Source: Aneurinibacillus uraniidurans
GTDB taxonomy: Bacteria > Bacillota > Bacilli > Aneurinibacillales > Aneurinibacillaceae
Length of the DNA: 50,000 nt
Assembly (NCBI RefSeq): GCF_028471905.1
Contig: NZ_CP116902.1
Location: 3,467,501-3,517,500 of the forward strand
Direction of reading: 5' to 3'
Part shown: positions 1-8,735 of the stretch, piece by piece
How positions within the stretch are numbered: the stretch's first letter is position 1
Layout of the letters: every line of letters starts with the position of its first letter
The notes under the pieces: generated by a model
Seen by the model: the letters and a program-made list of their open reading frames with translations, nothing else
What the model was told of the DNA's origin: nothing
Databases searched by the model: none
Made by a program: the position numbers and the translations under genes

Positions 1-1440
1 GGCTCGGCCATGCAAGTACACAGCCAATCTTATTCCAGCTTCAGTATTACGCGTCTGTGCAATGAATCCAGCAATCATCCCCGTCAAAACATCCCCACTA
101 CCGCCTTTTGAAAGCGCGGCACTACCGGTCGGATTAACCACTAATTGACCAGACGGCGATGCAAGCAGCGTATAAGCCCCTTTGAGGACGACATACACAC
201 CGTATCGCTGCGCCAGCATACGGGCATAATACGGACGATTCTTTTCGACCTCCGCTGTCGAACAGCCGCACAACCGCCCCATCTCTCCTGGATGTGGGGT
301 AAGGACAATGTCGCTTCGCTTCTGAGCAAGAATCGACAAATCATCGGCTAACAGATTCAAAGCATCAGCATCCAGAATAAGCGGCACATTGATCGCAGCA
401 ATCACATCCGCAAGCCAGCGAACTCCTCCCGACCAAGTCCCAATTCCCGGTCCAACTGCGACCACATCAAAGGACTGCAGTCGTTCGCGTATGCTCTCTA
501 CACTGTCAGAGGCAAAGTGACCACTTTCTTCCGGTATCGCCCAAAAAACTGTTTCACTAATCTGGGCCGTTACCGCCGCGAGCGCAGATTCTGGAACCGC
601 TAGCGTCAATAATCCACAACCAGTATGCAAGCCAGCAGATGCGGTCAGCACAGGAGCCCCTGTCATCTCTCGTGACCCGGCAAGAATAAGCGCATGACCG
701 TATGTTCCTTTGTGCGAGAAACGAGGACGTGGCGGAAGTAGCCGTCTTATCTCTGAATCTGCCAACCAGACATCACGCGCCTGCACAGCCGATGCCGCTC
801 GTTCTGGAATGGAGATATCAGCCAGTACACTTTCACCGCAGTAATCAGCACCTGGATAGAGAACATGCCCCCATTTCAGACAAGCAAACGCAACCGTTAC
901 ATCTGCACGAATAGCTCCATTCGCAGCCTCCCCTGTATCGCTATTAATACCAGTTGGGATATCAACTGCTATCACAGGAGACTTTGACGCATTCACAGCA
1001 TGCCCAATGCTAACATACGGCTCTCGCAACTCGCTGCCTTTTGTCCCGATCCCAAGCAGCGCATCTACAATAACAGCTGCCTGTCCTAACTCTGCTGCGC
1101 ACGCTTCTTTATGCTCCCGCCAGTGCCCATACCGATATCCACAGTTGTCCAGTATACGTAGCTGCTGGCCAAACTCCTGACTCCGCTTAGCCTTATCTCC
1201 TACCAGCCAGAGACGTACATCACGTCCCGCATTAGCTAAATGCCGGGCAATCACAAGCCCGTCACCGCCATTATTGCCCGGTCCTGCCAGAATGACGACC
1301 ATTCCTTCTGACCAGCGCCTGCTGATTTCCCGCGCAACGGCTGCCCCTGCATTTTCCATCAACACAAAGCCCGGAATGCCGATATGCTCGATGGTGAAGC
1401 GATCCATGTCACGCATTTGCTGCGTGCTCACCACGTACAT
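1..1440 (-). CDS. nnr: Bifunctional NAD(P)H-hydrate epimerase / ADP-dependent dehydratase, 3' end cut by window
   Basis: This enzyme repairs hydrated, inactive NAD(P)H: the N-terminal YjeF domain epimerises NAD(P)HX and the C-terminal kinase-like domain dehydrates the S form using ADP. The N-terminal half (about residues 1-215) shows MENAGAAVA and GPGNNGGDGLVIARHL. The C-terminal half shows LDADALNLL, LTPHPGEMGRL and, near residue 445, the GSGD nucleotide-site motif in ALSKGGSGDVLTG. The ATG at 1440 has an AGGAGG site in front. Reading is open to base 1, giving 480 codons; the family is usually about 500-520, so only a short C-terminus is missing. It lies 68 bases downstream of acpS on the same strand, a common Bacillales pairing. 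Identification is firm. Confidence 0.93.
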   Translation of the reverse strand, partial: MYVVSTQQMRDMDRFTIEHIGIPGFVLMENAGAAVAREISRRWSEGMVVILAGPGNNGGDGLVIARHLANAGRDVRLWLVGDKAKRSQEFGQQLRILDNCGYRYGHWREHKEACAAELGQAAVIVDALLGIGTKGSELREPYVSIGHAVNASKSPVIAVDIPTGINSDTGEAANGAIRADVTVAFACLKWGHVLYPGADYCGESVLADISIPERAASAVQARDVWLADSEIRRLLPPRPRFSHKGTYGHALILAGSREMTGAPVLTASAGLHTGCGLLTLAVPESALAAVTAQISETVFWAIPEESGHFASDSVESIRERLQSFDVVAVGPGIGTWSGGVRWLADVIAAINVPLILDADALNLLADDLSILAQKRSDIVLTPHPGEMGRLCGCSTAEVEKNRPYYARMLAQRYGVYVVLKGAYTLLASPSGQLVVNPTGSAALSKGGSGDVLTGMIAGFIAQTRNTEAGIRLAVYLHGRA

Positions 1441-1508
1441 GCTTTGTTCCCTCCTAACCCGCAATTTATATGTATGTCCTGCTTATACTTGATATGCAGA
1501 CAAGTCAT

Positions 1509-1889
1509 CTATATCTCCAAAATTGCCTGTGCAGCTGCGTATTCCCGACTATGCGTAAGCGAGATATGACACCGACATTCACTTGTGCCCGTAACCTCTC
1601 GCAGCACTCGTTCCGTAATATGCGCAATCGGGCGTCCACTTGCGTCCGGTATGATCTCCATATCATGAAAGGACACAACCCCACCAATTCCTGTGCCAAG
1701 CGCTTTAGAAATCGCTTCTTTTACTGCGAATCGTCCGGCAATGTATTCAGTACGGCGTCCTGGTGCTTCTGGCATCGCTTCTTGTTCTCGCACCGTTAGC
1801 ACCCGCTGCACAAATGCGTGCTCCTGCCGCTCAATGATCTTCTGAATGCGCGGAAGTTCTACAATATCAATTCCTGTCCCGATAATCAT
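1509..1889 (-). CDS. acpS: Holo-[acyl-carrier-protein] synthase AcpS
   Basis: AcpS transfers 4'-phosphopantetheine from CoA to a serine of acyl carrier protein, which activates fatty-acid synthesis. The roughly 126-residue product has the family's GTGIDIVEL start (magnesium-binding Asp), the RFAVKEAISKALGTGI motif (magnesium and CoA site) and the C-terminal ISLTHSREYAAAQA. An ATG two codons upstream at 1895 is also in frame, but the GAGGG ribosome site ends only at that ATG, so 1889 has the better spacing (6 bases). The following gene on the same strand is nnr, and the pair probably forms an operon. Length is typical for the family. Confidence 0.95.
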   Translation of the reverse strand: MIIGTGIDIVELPRIQKIIERQEHAFVQRVLTVREQEAMPEAPGRRTEYIAGRFAVKEAISKALGTGIGGVVSFHDMEIIPDASGRPIAHITERVLREVTGTSECRCHISLTHSREYAAAQAILEI

Positions 1890-1941
1890 GTACATCCCTC
1901 TTTTCTATATTCCCATTATACGTCATACACCTGTATAGATG

Positions 1942-1990
1942 AAAAAACGATAAGAAAGCCAGCTCTGCACTACACAGGGCTGGCTTTCTT
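1942..1990 (-). terminator. Rho-independent terminator of the amidase gene
   Basis: Inverted-repeat arms at 1952-1967 and 1975-1990 (AAGAAAGCCAGC core, one mismatch) are followed on the minus strand by a T-rich tract read from the A-run at 1942-1947. It sits directly after the amidase stop codon and before acpS. Confidence 0.8.
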
Positions 1991-1993
1991 AAT

Positions 1994-3454
1994 TTAATGC
2001 GTATTCACATATTCCTTAATACCTGTATACAAACTGTCAGCAACCCCTTGCTGGAAATCCTCATCCTTCATTTTCGCCGCTTCTGAAGCATTGGTGATAA
2101 ATCCGATTTCCACCAGGATGGAAGGCATTTTTGTATACTTAATCACGTAAAAATTGGCGGTGCGTACTTTACGATCAAGAGCCCCGGTGGCTTTAAGCAG
2201 ATGTTTATGCACGATAGTGGCATAATCTTTGCCACTTCCTCCTGCATAATAATACGTTTCCGTTCCCGTTGCTGTAGCTGGACCGGAGTTAATATGAATC
2301 GACATGAATAGATCAGCCTGTTCCTTATTAGCTAGATTCGCCCGGTCTTGCAGGGTTGGATATGTATCTCCTTCACGCGTCATCACAAGCTCAAACTTGC
2401 TATCATTCCGAAGAAGATCAGCTAGTTTCTGCGCCATGCCAAGCGTCAAATCTTTTTCTTGCAATCCATTCCCTACTGCTCCCGAATCTTTTCCCCCGTG
2501 TCCGGCATCAAGCACAATTTTCACTTTATCTTTCGTTGCTAAAGGTACAATTGGAACCGGAGCAGGAGTAGGTTCAACCGTTCCTTGATCCGGCTCATCC
2601 TTCGGCGGTGTAACCACAGGTGGCGGTGTAGGTGTAGGTGACGGCTTAGGATTTCGCGAAATCTCTGTAATCGCAAGCTGCAGATTGTTACCACTCGGCG
2701 TCACCTTGTAGCTTGCTTTCCCATCTAGTTCCACCACCACTCGAACCTGTTCGGGTGCGAACTGACTATAGCGAACCGTTTTGACAATGGTATCAAACTG
2801 CTGCCCATTCGACACTGATCCACCTTGCAGATTAAGCTTCGCCTTCTCCAAGTCCATCACAATCCGATTCGGTGTACTCATAGTGAATGTTTTAGCCTCT
2901 ACTTTTGCATCCGTCGCAATCATAAAACCTTGCGTCGTCTGCTTAATTCCCGTAATAGACGCTACTTTTGCAACTGGCTTCGGCGGTGTTACAACCGAAG
3001 TCGGCTTGTCCACTTTTTCGGATGTTGCATTTGTTAGATGCACGCTTTTTGTTTTGCTATCCCAGTCCACATTCATGCCGAGAAGTTCCCCAACTGAACG
3101 AAACGGCAAAAATGTACGATCTGAAATAATCACAGGAGCTACATCAAGCGTACGTGTTGAACCATTAACCTTTGCTTTCTTAGAATTAATGACCAGTTCA
3201 ATTTTTTTGTCGTTTCCTGCAATGGTCACACGCTGGCTTTTACTGTCCCACCCTACATTCATTCCCATCGCATCTTTTACCACGTATACAGGTACAAGCG
3301 TCCGGTCATTTACCATTTGCGGGGGTACAGCGGAGCTTATTTTTTTTCCATTAATCCAAAGTTGAATATCCGGCGCTGATGCAGCCTGTACAACCGACGC
3401 CAATCCAAACAAGAGAAAAAGGAACATCCCCATCCAGCAACTCATTCGTTTCAT
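1994..3454 (-). CDS. Secreted N-acetylmuramoyl-L-alanine amidase with stalk and AMIN domains
   Basis: This enzyme cleaves the amide bond between N-acetylmuramic acid and the stem peptide of peptidoglycan outside the membrane. In order, the 486-residue protein shows a signal peptide (about 1-25), copper-amine-oxidase-N-type stalk repeats (about 28-140, with LVPVYVVKDAMGMNVGWD and FLPFRSVGELLGMNVDWD), an AMIN wall-targeting domain (about 165-270), a Pro/Thr-rich linker, and an Amidase_3 domain from about 315. Zinc and catalytic motifs are present: DAGHGGKDSGA, a Glu in LQEKDLTL, SIHINS and VEIGF. The reading frame is open for 21 codons upstream, but ATG 3454 has the AGAGGG site and begins the signal peptide. 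A SigD-like promoter lies upstream, which fits an autolysin expressed with motility genes. Confidence 0.9.
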   Translation of the reverse strand: MKRMSCWMGMFLFLLFGLASVVQAASAPDIQLWINGKKISSAVPPQMVNDRTLVPVYVVKDAMGMNVGWDSKSQRVTIAGNDKKIELVINSKKAKVNGSTRTLDVAPVIISDRTFLPFRSVGELLGMNVDWDSKTKSVHLTNATSEKVDKPTSVVTPPKPVAKVASITGIKQTTQGFMIATDAKVEAKTFTMSTPNRIVMDLEKAKLNLQGGSVSNGQQFDTIVKTVRYSQFAPEQVRVVVELDGKASYKVTPSGNNLQLAITEISRNPKPSPTPTPPPVVTPPKDEPDQGTVEPTPAPVPIVPLATKDKVKIVLDAGHGGKDSGAVGNGLQEKDLTLGMAQKLADLLRNDSKFELVMTREGDTYPTLQDRANLANKEQADLFMSIHINSGPATATGTETYYYAGGSGKDYATIVHKHLLKATGALDRKVRTANFYVIKYTKMPSILVEIGFITNASEAAKMKDEDFQQGVADSLYTGIKEYVNTH

Positions 3455-3537
3455 TGTCCTACCCTCTCTCCCCTTCAAAATACAAGAAATCCGTACAACA
3501 GGCACAAAATTCGACATTATTCTTTCTACTACTACGT

Positions 3538-3564
3538 ATATCGGAAATATTTTCTTCTATTGTA
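3538..3564 (-). promoter_or_regulatory. Candidate SigD (motility) promoter of the amidase gene
   Basis: Read on the minus strand, TACA is followed after 15 bases by TCCGATAT, which is 7 of 8 matches to the SigD -10 element GCCGATAT; the -35 TACA is 3 of 4 matches to TAAA. It lies about 85 bases upstream of ATG 3454. SigD control of wall amidases is established in Bacillus subtilis (lytABC); its use here is inferred. Confidence 0.45.
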
Positions 3565-3604
3565 CAACGGATAGACAAGGAGAATGAACCATTTTTTTCA
3601 TTTC

Positions 3605-3646
3605 AAAAAAATAATAAGCTGCCCCCCTTAAAGGAACAGCTTATTA
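3605..3646 (-). terminator. Terminator of motA-motB
   Basis: Perfect 10-base arms TAATAAGCTG (3612-3621) and CAGCTTATTA (3637-3646) are followed on the minus strand by a run of seven T. It begins about 30 bases after the motB stop. Confidence 0.85.
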
Positions 3647-3675
3647 CGAATAATTGTTATAGAATGCTGTAATTC

Positions 3676-4452
3676 TTATTTCAGTTCATCGCTACCCGGC
3701 TTCTGAGCATCTGCTTTAGCCGCTGCTGTACTTAAAACCATAATTTCTACCCGACGATTTTTCGCACGATTCTCCGCCGAATCATTAGGAGCAACCGGAT
3801 GGAATTCACCATATCCAGCTGCAGACAAGCGCTGCGGCGAAACCTTAAACTGCTCAATACTATAACGAACAAGATTACTCGCTCGCATCGTAGATAGCTC
3901 CCAGTTAGATGGAAACTGTGGTGTATGAATCGGAACGTTATCTGTATGTCCTTCAACCCGAATCGGATTATCAACCGTACCAAGAATTGTAAATATATCC
4001 TTGATAATTCCTACTGCTTCCGGCTGTAGATCGGCTTTTCCGTTCTCAAACAAAACCGTGCCTGTAAACGTCATTTTAATTCCATTCTGGTCAACTTTAA
4101 CCTTGACGTCTTTATCAATGCCTTTTGCCTTCGCATACTGCTGAACTTTTTCTTTCACGTCCTCAAACTTCTCCTGCTCAGCTGCAACCTCGTTTTTTTG
4201 CTTCGTCTTACCCGTGTTTATATTAACTGTCGGAGTCTGGGTAGAACCTGGAGCCGGCATGACTACCGATGCACCCGAACCCGTAATGGTAGAGAAAGAT
4301 TCCTTTAGCGCCTGAAATTTTGAAGCATCGACTGCGCTCATAGAAAACAAAACCAAAAACACAATGAATAATAGCGTCATAAAGTCAGCATAGGAAACGA
4401 GCCAGCGCTCTAGATTAACGTGCCCCTCATGCTTCTGCTTCTTTCTGGACAT
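3676..4452 (-). CDS. motB: Flagellar stator protein MotB (MotB/MotS family)
   Basis: MotB is the peptidoglycan-anchored half of the flagellar stator and carries the ion-binding aspartate. The 258-residue product starts with a basic N-terminus (MSRKKQK) and a single membrane segment with the essential Asp in VSYADFMTLL. Then come a linker and an OmpA-like peptidoglycan-binding domain with FENGKADLQPEA, VEGHTDNVPI, NWELSTMRA and NRRVEIMVL. ATG 4452 lies inside the end of motA (26-base overlap), so translation is probably coupled. The frame is open for 17 codons upstream, but these lie within motA. The membrane segment ending FSMSAVD looks more like sodium-type MotS than MotB; this is an impression from memory, so ion specificity stays open. 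Confidence 0.93.
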   Translation of the reverse strand: MSRKKQKHEGHVNLERWLVSYADFMTLLFIVFLVLFSMSAVDASKFQALKESFSTITGSGASVVMPAPGSTQTPTVNINTGKTKQKNEVAAEQEKFEDVKEKVQQYAKAKGIDKDVKVKVDQNGIKMTFTGTVLFENGKADLQPEAVGIIKDIFTILGTVDNPIRVEGHTDNVPIHTPQFPSNWELSTMRASNLVRYSIEQFKVSPQRLSAAGYGEFHPVAPNDSAENRAKNRRVEIMVLSTAAAKADAQKPGSDELK

Positions 4453-5227
4453 TGATCTGATCACCGCCTGTAATATTACGTGCACCTTCAGACAGGAATA
4501 CAAGCAGTTTCTCCCGGAGTGCTACCGGATTCATCCCTTGCTGTACGCCGATGATGCCTTCCAACGCAATCGTAAGATAAAGCACTTCATCTTTAGACTT
4601 ACCTTTCAGCTTCTCGGCAAAAGGGAAGAAGAGCAAGTTAGCAAATCCTACCCCGTACAATGTGGCAAGAAATGCCGCACTGATCATCGGACCAAGTGCT
4701 TCTGGTTGGTTTAGATGCGTCATGATTACTACCATGTGCATAACGGTACCCATGATCCCAATTGTCGGACAATAGCCTCCGGCATTCTCAAAGATTTTTG
4801 CCCCACGTGCATGACGAGCTTCCATCGCTGAGATGTCGTATTCAAGCATTTCTCCAATAACAGACTGATCTACCCCATCAATGGCACTGCGGAGTCCTCG
4901 TGAAATGAACGGGTTATCAATCTGTTCAATCTCCTGCTCCAATGAAAGCAGCCCTTCACGACGTGCCTTTCCTGCTAGATCTTCCATTTGATTGACCAGA
5001 CCTACGTAATCCATTTTTTGATCGTTAAAAATTTTTTTTAGTAATTTTGGAATACTTTTTGCTTCTGCCAGTGAAACCGATACTGATACCGCACCAAGAG
5101 TTGCACCGATAACGAGCACAAATGAGGACACACTCCATAGAAGGTTTAACGTTCCTCCATCATGAGTAAATCCGAAGACGACCGCAACCAGAGCTATGAG
5201 AATCCCTACAATCGAGGCTAAATCCAT
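4427..5227 (-). CDS. motA: Flagellar stator protein MotA (MotA/MotP family)
   Basis: MotA is the four-helix membrane subunit that couples ion flow to rotor torque. The 266-residue protein has two N-terminal membrane segments (MDLASIVGILIALVAVVFGF and a second near 30-52), a long cytoplasmic loop with REGLLSLEQEI, LEYDISAMEARHARGAKIFENAG and the Pro-containing CPTIGIMGTV entry to helix 3, then a fourth helix and the EGIIGVQQGMNP cytoplasmic tail. ATG 5227 heads the two-gene operon motA-motB behind a strong SigD-like promoter. No flagellar structural genes are in the window, as is usual for stator operons. Confidence 0.93.
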   Translation of the reverse strand: MDLASIVGILIALVAVVFGFTHDGGTLNLLWSVSSFVLVIGATLGAVSVSVSLAEAKSIPKLLKKIFNDQKMDYVGLVNQMEDLAGKARREGLLSLEQEIEQIDNPFISRGLRSAIDGVDQSVIGEMLEYDISAMEARHARGAKIFENAGGYCPTIGIMGTVMHMVVIMTHLNQPEALGPMISAAFLATLYGVGFANLLFFPFAEKLKGKSKDEVLYLTIALEGIIGVQQGMNPVALREKLLVFLSEGARNITGGDQINVQKEAEA

Positions 5228-5285
5228 TTGACATCCCCTATTTCTCTACGTAATTATTGGTTAACTTTTAACCTGTCTCTTATTT

Positions 5286-5311
5286 ATATCGGCATTTAGC
5301 ACTCAAGTTCA
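5286..5311 (-). promoter_or_regulatory. SigD-type promoter of motA-motB
   Basis: The minus strand carries GCCGATAT, an exact match to the SigD -10 element, with TGAA (3 of 4 to TAAA) 14 bases upstream. It lies about 60 bases before ATG 5227. SigD control of motAB is established in Bacillus subtilis. Confidence 0.7.
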
Positions 5312-5344
5312 AGAACAAATTCAAATAATTTGGTAGATATTCAC

Positions 5345-5370
5345 CAAAAAAGCGCCAAATCGGCGCTTTT
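5345..5370 (-). terminator. Terminator after tenA
   Basis: Arms AAAAGCGCC (5348-5356) and GGCGCTTTT (5362-5370) enclose a 5-base loop. On the minus strand the stem continues into a T-run. It follows the tenA stop by about 20 bases. Confidence 0.85.
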
Positions 5371-5388
5371 CCCTCTACTTTCTATCAC

Positions 5389-6063
5389 TTAAATCGGCCA
5401 TGCTTGCCGATGATAAGCCATTTCCCAAAACATGTACTCAAATTTAGTTGTAGTAATAAAATGTTTTTCCAGCACCTGGCGTTCTGTCGCCGATATTCCT
5501 GATGCAAGCTCATCCATAAGCGCCGCCATCTGACCCGCCATCTCATCCATTTCTTCAGACGCATACATCCGAATCCAGTCGTGGTACAGTGGCTGTGACT
5601 CTGGTAGGCCCGCTTCTGCCAGGCGCTTTCCAATATGAGCATATCCCCATATGCATGGCAGAAGGCAGGCAACAAGCTCTGCCAGCGAGCCTGTCTGCGC
5701 TACAGAAAGCATGTATTTCGTATAAGCCAGATTCATCGGAGCAGACTCTGTCTGCTCTAATTCTTCCCGGGTAATGCCGAACCGGGCCGCATATTGGCGG
5801 TGCAGTTCCATCTCAGTATGGAGGAGCCCCTCTGTCACCGTAGAGAATAGCTCCATCGTATGCAAATCACGTGCCTTAATAACGCCATAGGCATACAGCT
5901 TTGCATAATCAATTAAATACACGTAATCCTGGCACATATAGTAGCGAAATGCTGCTGTATCAAGCGTGCCATCACCAATTCCCTGCACAAACGGATGATG
6001 CAAGTAACGTTCCCAATATTCCTGTCCAGAACGCAATAAGTAATCCGTAAATTTCTCCTGCAT
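5389..6063 (-). CDS. tenA: Aminopyrimidine aminohydrolase / thiaminase II TenA
   Basis: TenA hydrolyses aminopyrimidine products of thiamine breakdown so that the pyrimidine can be salvaged. The 224-residue all-helical protein keeps the expected active-site positions: Asp46 in YYMCQDYVYL, Cys137 in ACLLPCIWGY, and Glu residues near 209 and 214 in FEYMFWEMAYH. ATG 6063 has GGGGAGA at good spacing; an in-frame ATG 13 codons upstream lies inside the LCP gene. It starts 13 bases after the LCP stop, so the two are probably co-transcribed although functionally unrelated. No other thiamine gene and no TPP riboswitch is visible nearby. Confidence 0.92.
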   Translation of the reverse strand: MQEKFTDYLLRSGQEYWERYLHHPFVQGIGDGTLDTAAFRYYMCQDYVYLIDYAKLYAYGVIKARDLHTMELFSTVTEGLLHTEMELHRQYAARFGITREELEQTESAPMNLAYTKYMLSVAQTGSLAELVACLLPCIWGYAHIGKRLAEAGLPESQPLYHDWIRMYASEEMDEMAGQMAALMDELASGISATERQVLEKHFITTTKFEYMFWEMAYHRQAWPI

Positions 6064-6076
6064 AAAATCTCCCCTA

Positions 6077-7018
6077 TTACTGATTTTTCGTTTGCTCTTC
6101 ATTCCCCGTTTCTCCGTTTAGAAGCTCACGTAAGTACTTTTGCGTCCGCTCTTTACGTGGATCAATTACTTGTGCTCCGTTCACGCGCTTTTCACGCAAA
6201 ATATTAGCTGGCGGAATCTGATCTGACTCGACCGTACTCCAGTCAATTTTATATCCAAGGTTAGCAAGACGCAGCATATCACTTGATGTCATGTTAGTTG
6301 TCACATACGGTGAGACTGCCTCTAACACGCTCGGAATACGCAGTAGACTGGTACTACTTTTCGCTTTTTCTGCCATTGCCTTCATAAAATTACGCTGGCG
6401 CTCCGTACGTGTGAAGTCTCCCATTTTATCGTGGCGAAAACGCACATACTGCAATGCCTTCCGACCATCAAGATGCTGCTGCCCTTTTTTTAGCACAATA
6501 TCGTAATATCCATGGTCTTCGTACAAATAATACTCCATGTCTTTTTCTACATACATATCGATGCCACCAAGTGCATCAACGACTTTCTCAAATCCCTGAA
6601 AATCTGTCACTACATAATACTGAATAGGCATGCCTGTCAGCTCTTCTACCGTTTCAGCTGTCAGTTCAGGTCCCCCCAGCTCATATGCGCTGTTGATTCG
6701 ATTTTTACGGTGCCCAGGAATGTCTACCCATGAGTCACGCAGCACAGAGAAAAGATGTGCCTTCTTCGTTGTCGGATCAATGCTAGCAATCATCATCGAG
6801 TCAGAACGTGTTGTCTCTTCCTTCTCTCGCTTATCTACGCCAAGCAGCAAGACATTGACACGCTCTGTTCCCGTCCACTCTGGTAGTGAAGTTGCAGCAG
6901 CTGGATTATGAATTTTCGAAGTAAAAGAGTAGAAGGAATACGCATAATATGCCCCTCCTCCCACTACGACAAGCACAAGCGTAAGAAATAAGATTTTTAT
7001 TATTCGTATGATCTTCAT
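6077..7018 (-). CDS. LytR-CpsA-Psr (LCP) family glycopolymer ligase
   Basis: LCP proteins transfer glycopolymers such as teichoic acids from undecaprenyl pyrophosphate to peptidoglycan. The 313-residue protein has one N-terminal membrane anchor (about 7-28) and an extracellular LCP domain with VLLLGVDKRE, RSDSMMIASID, SVLRDSWVDIP, NRINSAYELGG and the Arg-rich VRFRHDKMGDFTRTERQRNF. GAAAGGA precedes ATG 7018. The gap to the upstream GT-C-like gene is 85 bases and contains a TATAAT on the minus strand (7070-7075) without a clear -35, so it may have its own promoter or read through from the sugar operon. The specific glycopolymer cannot be told from sequence. Confidence 0.9.
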   Translation of the reverse strand: MKIIRIIKILFLTLVLVVVGGGAYYAYSFYSFTSKIHNPAAATSLPEWTGTERVNVLLLGVDKREKEETTRSDSMMIASIDPTTKKAHLFSVLRDSWVDIPGHRKNRINSAYELGGPELTAETVEELTGMPIQYYVVTDFQGFEKVVDALGGIDMYVEKDMEYYLYEDHGYYDIVLKKGQQHLDGRKALQYVRFRHDKMGDFTRTERQRNFMKAMAEKAKSSTSLLRIPSVLEAVSPYVTTNMTSSDMLRLANLGYKIDWSTVESDQIPPANILREKRVNGAQVIDPRKERTQKYLRELLNGETGNEEQTKNQ

Positions 7019-7103
7019 TGAAACACCGCAACATCCTTTCTTTAAATAGCGAGCAAGCCATCCTATCTTATTATATCGTATTTACAAACTTTCCTATAAT
7101 TGA

Positions 7104-8699
7104 TTATTGACGTGTAAATACTTGATGAGATGTATCATACATACCGAAGTATGTACCATCTGGACGAATGAGTTCGTAGTTTCCCGTTATTTTTCTCTTA
7201 GAGTGCAAAACCGCAACACTCCCATCCTGCTCTAAGCCAAGCAGAAGTCCTGTTTCCATATTCGCAGTTGATAAAGGTACCGCTCTATTCTCTAGCACTT
7301 GCGTTACCGATGGATACTGGCGGTTGGCTCCGATCGCACGGATGGCACCATAGAGTGACCAGTCGTACGCGGTTGAACTACGTACATGATTAAGAAACGA
7401 TACACTGACCGGAACAAGCTGTTCTTTAGCTCCAAATAAATACACCGAGCTTCCATACCTGAATTCCCCAGTTGGTTCAGCTGCCGCTACTATCTGCTGT
7501 ACCATATGTCGGTCTGCCTCACTCACCTTCTGATAATCCGTCACTTCTCCTACATGAATCACTAGAAACACAAACACAAGCAGGCCTGTTACCGCTCCAT
7601 ATACAGCTCGCTTTCTCAGCAGAAGCCGGAATGCCATTTCCAATAGAAGTACAATCCCGATAAAAGAAGGAAAAACATTCCGCAGAGCAAGTCCAGTGTC
7701 ATTTAGGATAAAAAACGGAGCAAGTGGAATCACAGTTAAGATTATCCCAAGTCCTGCCTGCATTGCTCGTCTTCTTCCAGATGGCTCCGTATCCCAAAGC
7801 AGGCGATACGCCAGCCAGCCGATTCCTACTGAAACAAACAAAATCGCAAGAATATAAAAATACGAATGATGCTCTCTAAGTACATGCAAACTGTTCACAA
7901 ATCCCCTGGAATAAAACTCACCATGCACATCAATCATAATCGTATAAAATTGATGAAACACACCACCCACATGATTCAAGAGGCGATCAGCTGCTACCGT
8001 CTGCCCCCGCTCTTCAACGTTTCCTCCAGCTTTACATATCACATAGTATCCAGCAATTATACATACATTACTAATCGGCAGCAAAAGCCACATCCATCTC
8101 TTTTTCCAGAGTAAAATCAAACAGGATGAAGCCGCTCCTAATGCAATGATTTGCTCGTACATCCCGAACGATAGCAATTGAAACAAAAAGAACCCAATCA
8201 AATAACCTGCTTTTCTGTTTTTTTCAAGAGCTTCTATTAGAAAGACTAGCGATATAAGCATCAAAAACATGCCGACAACAAGCCTGGTCGAAGCCGATAA
8301 CCAGTATGTTGCTTCACTCCCTACCGGCAGAAGACCAAATAACACTGCCGACAAAATCCCGAACGGAAGGCCAACTTTCCTAAAAATCCGATACAGCAAA
8401 TAACAGCTAGCTGTATGCATAGCTGTCATAACAAACAGCGGAAACGCCAAATTTGGCCAAAATGTCCCCCATACATACAGGTCTGCAAGCGAGGCTAGCG
8501 GCCGAGTATGGTACGTTAAGTGTAAAAAAATCTCATGGTATTTATCATCATACATGCGGTATAGCCCATACTGTATCCAATCATCAATCGTAGGGTAATA
8601 ATTCCAACCTGTATACCCGTACTTTAGCAGCATGGCTGTACTAAATGTAAGCCAGAAGAATGTCCAAACTGGTGATTGCTTACGGTTTCCATCTGCCAT
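7104..8699 (-). CDS. Polytopic membrane protein, GT-C glycosyltransferase-like
   Basis: The 531-residue protein has roughly 11-13 hydrophobic segments. An acidic IDDW motif in the first extracytoplasmic loop (YYPTIDDWIQYG) is typical of GT-C enzymes, which take sugars from polyprenyl-phosphate donors on the outer membrane face. The C-terminal 120 residues form a soluble extracellular tail. ATG 8699 follows GGGAGA; an in-frame TTG at 8735 abuts the upstream stop and lacks a ribosome site. It is the last gene of a tight three-gene set with a GT2 enzyme and a flippase-like protein, which supports a role as the final transferase. No close family is recognised, so substrate and acceptor are unknown. 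Confidence 0.7.
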   Translation of the reverse strand: MADGNRKQSPVWTFFWLTFSTAMLLKYGYTGWNYYPTIDDWIQYGLYRMYDDKYHEIFLHLTYHTRPLASLADLYVWGTFWPNLAFPLFVMTAMHTASCYLLYRIFRKVGLPFGILSAVLFGLLPVGSEATYWLSASTRLVVGMFLMLISLVFLIEALEKNRKAGYLIGFFLFQLLSFGMYEQIIALGAASSCLILLWKKRWMWLLLPISNVCIIAGYYVICKAGGNVEERGQTVAADRLLNHVGGVFHQFYTIMIDVHGEFYSRGFVNSLHVLREHHSYFYILAILFVSVGIGWLAYRLLWDTEPSGRRRAMQAGLGIILTVIPLAPFFILNDTGLALRNVFPSFIGIVLLLEMAFRLLLRKRAVYGAVTGLLVFVFLVIHVGEVTDYQKVSEADRHMVQQIVAAAEPTGEFRYGSSVYLFGAKEQLVPVSVSFLNHVRSSTAYDWSLYGAIRAIGANRQYPSVTQVLENRAVPLSTANMETGLLLGLEQDGSVAVLHSKRKITGNYELIRPDGTYFGMYDTSHQVFTRQ

Positions 8700-8735
8700 A
8701 CGAAGTTCTCCCTTCATACAAAAAAGACAGGGCAA

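Noticed and set aside
2781-3365. 194-codon plus-strand open frame
   Set aside because: It is the reverse complement of the amidase stalk and AMIN region, with no ribosome site and no recognisable domain.
6064-7103. Possible TPP riboswitch controlling tenA
   Set aside because: tenA starts 13 bases after the LCP gene stop, and no CTGAGA/ACCTGATCTGG-type thi-box sequence is present.
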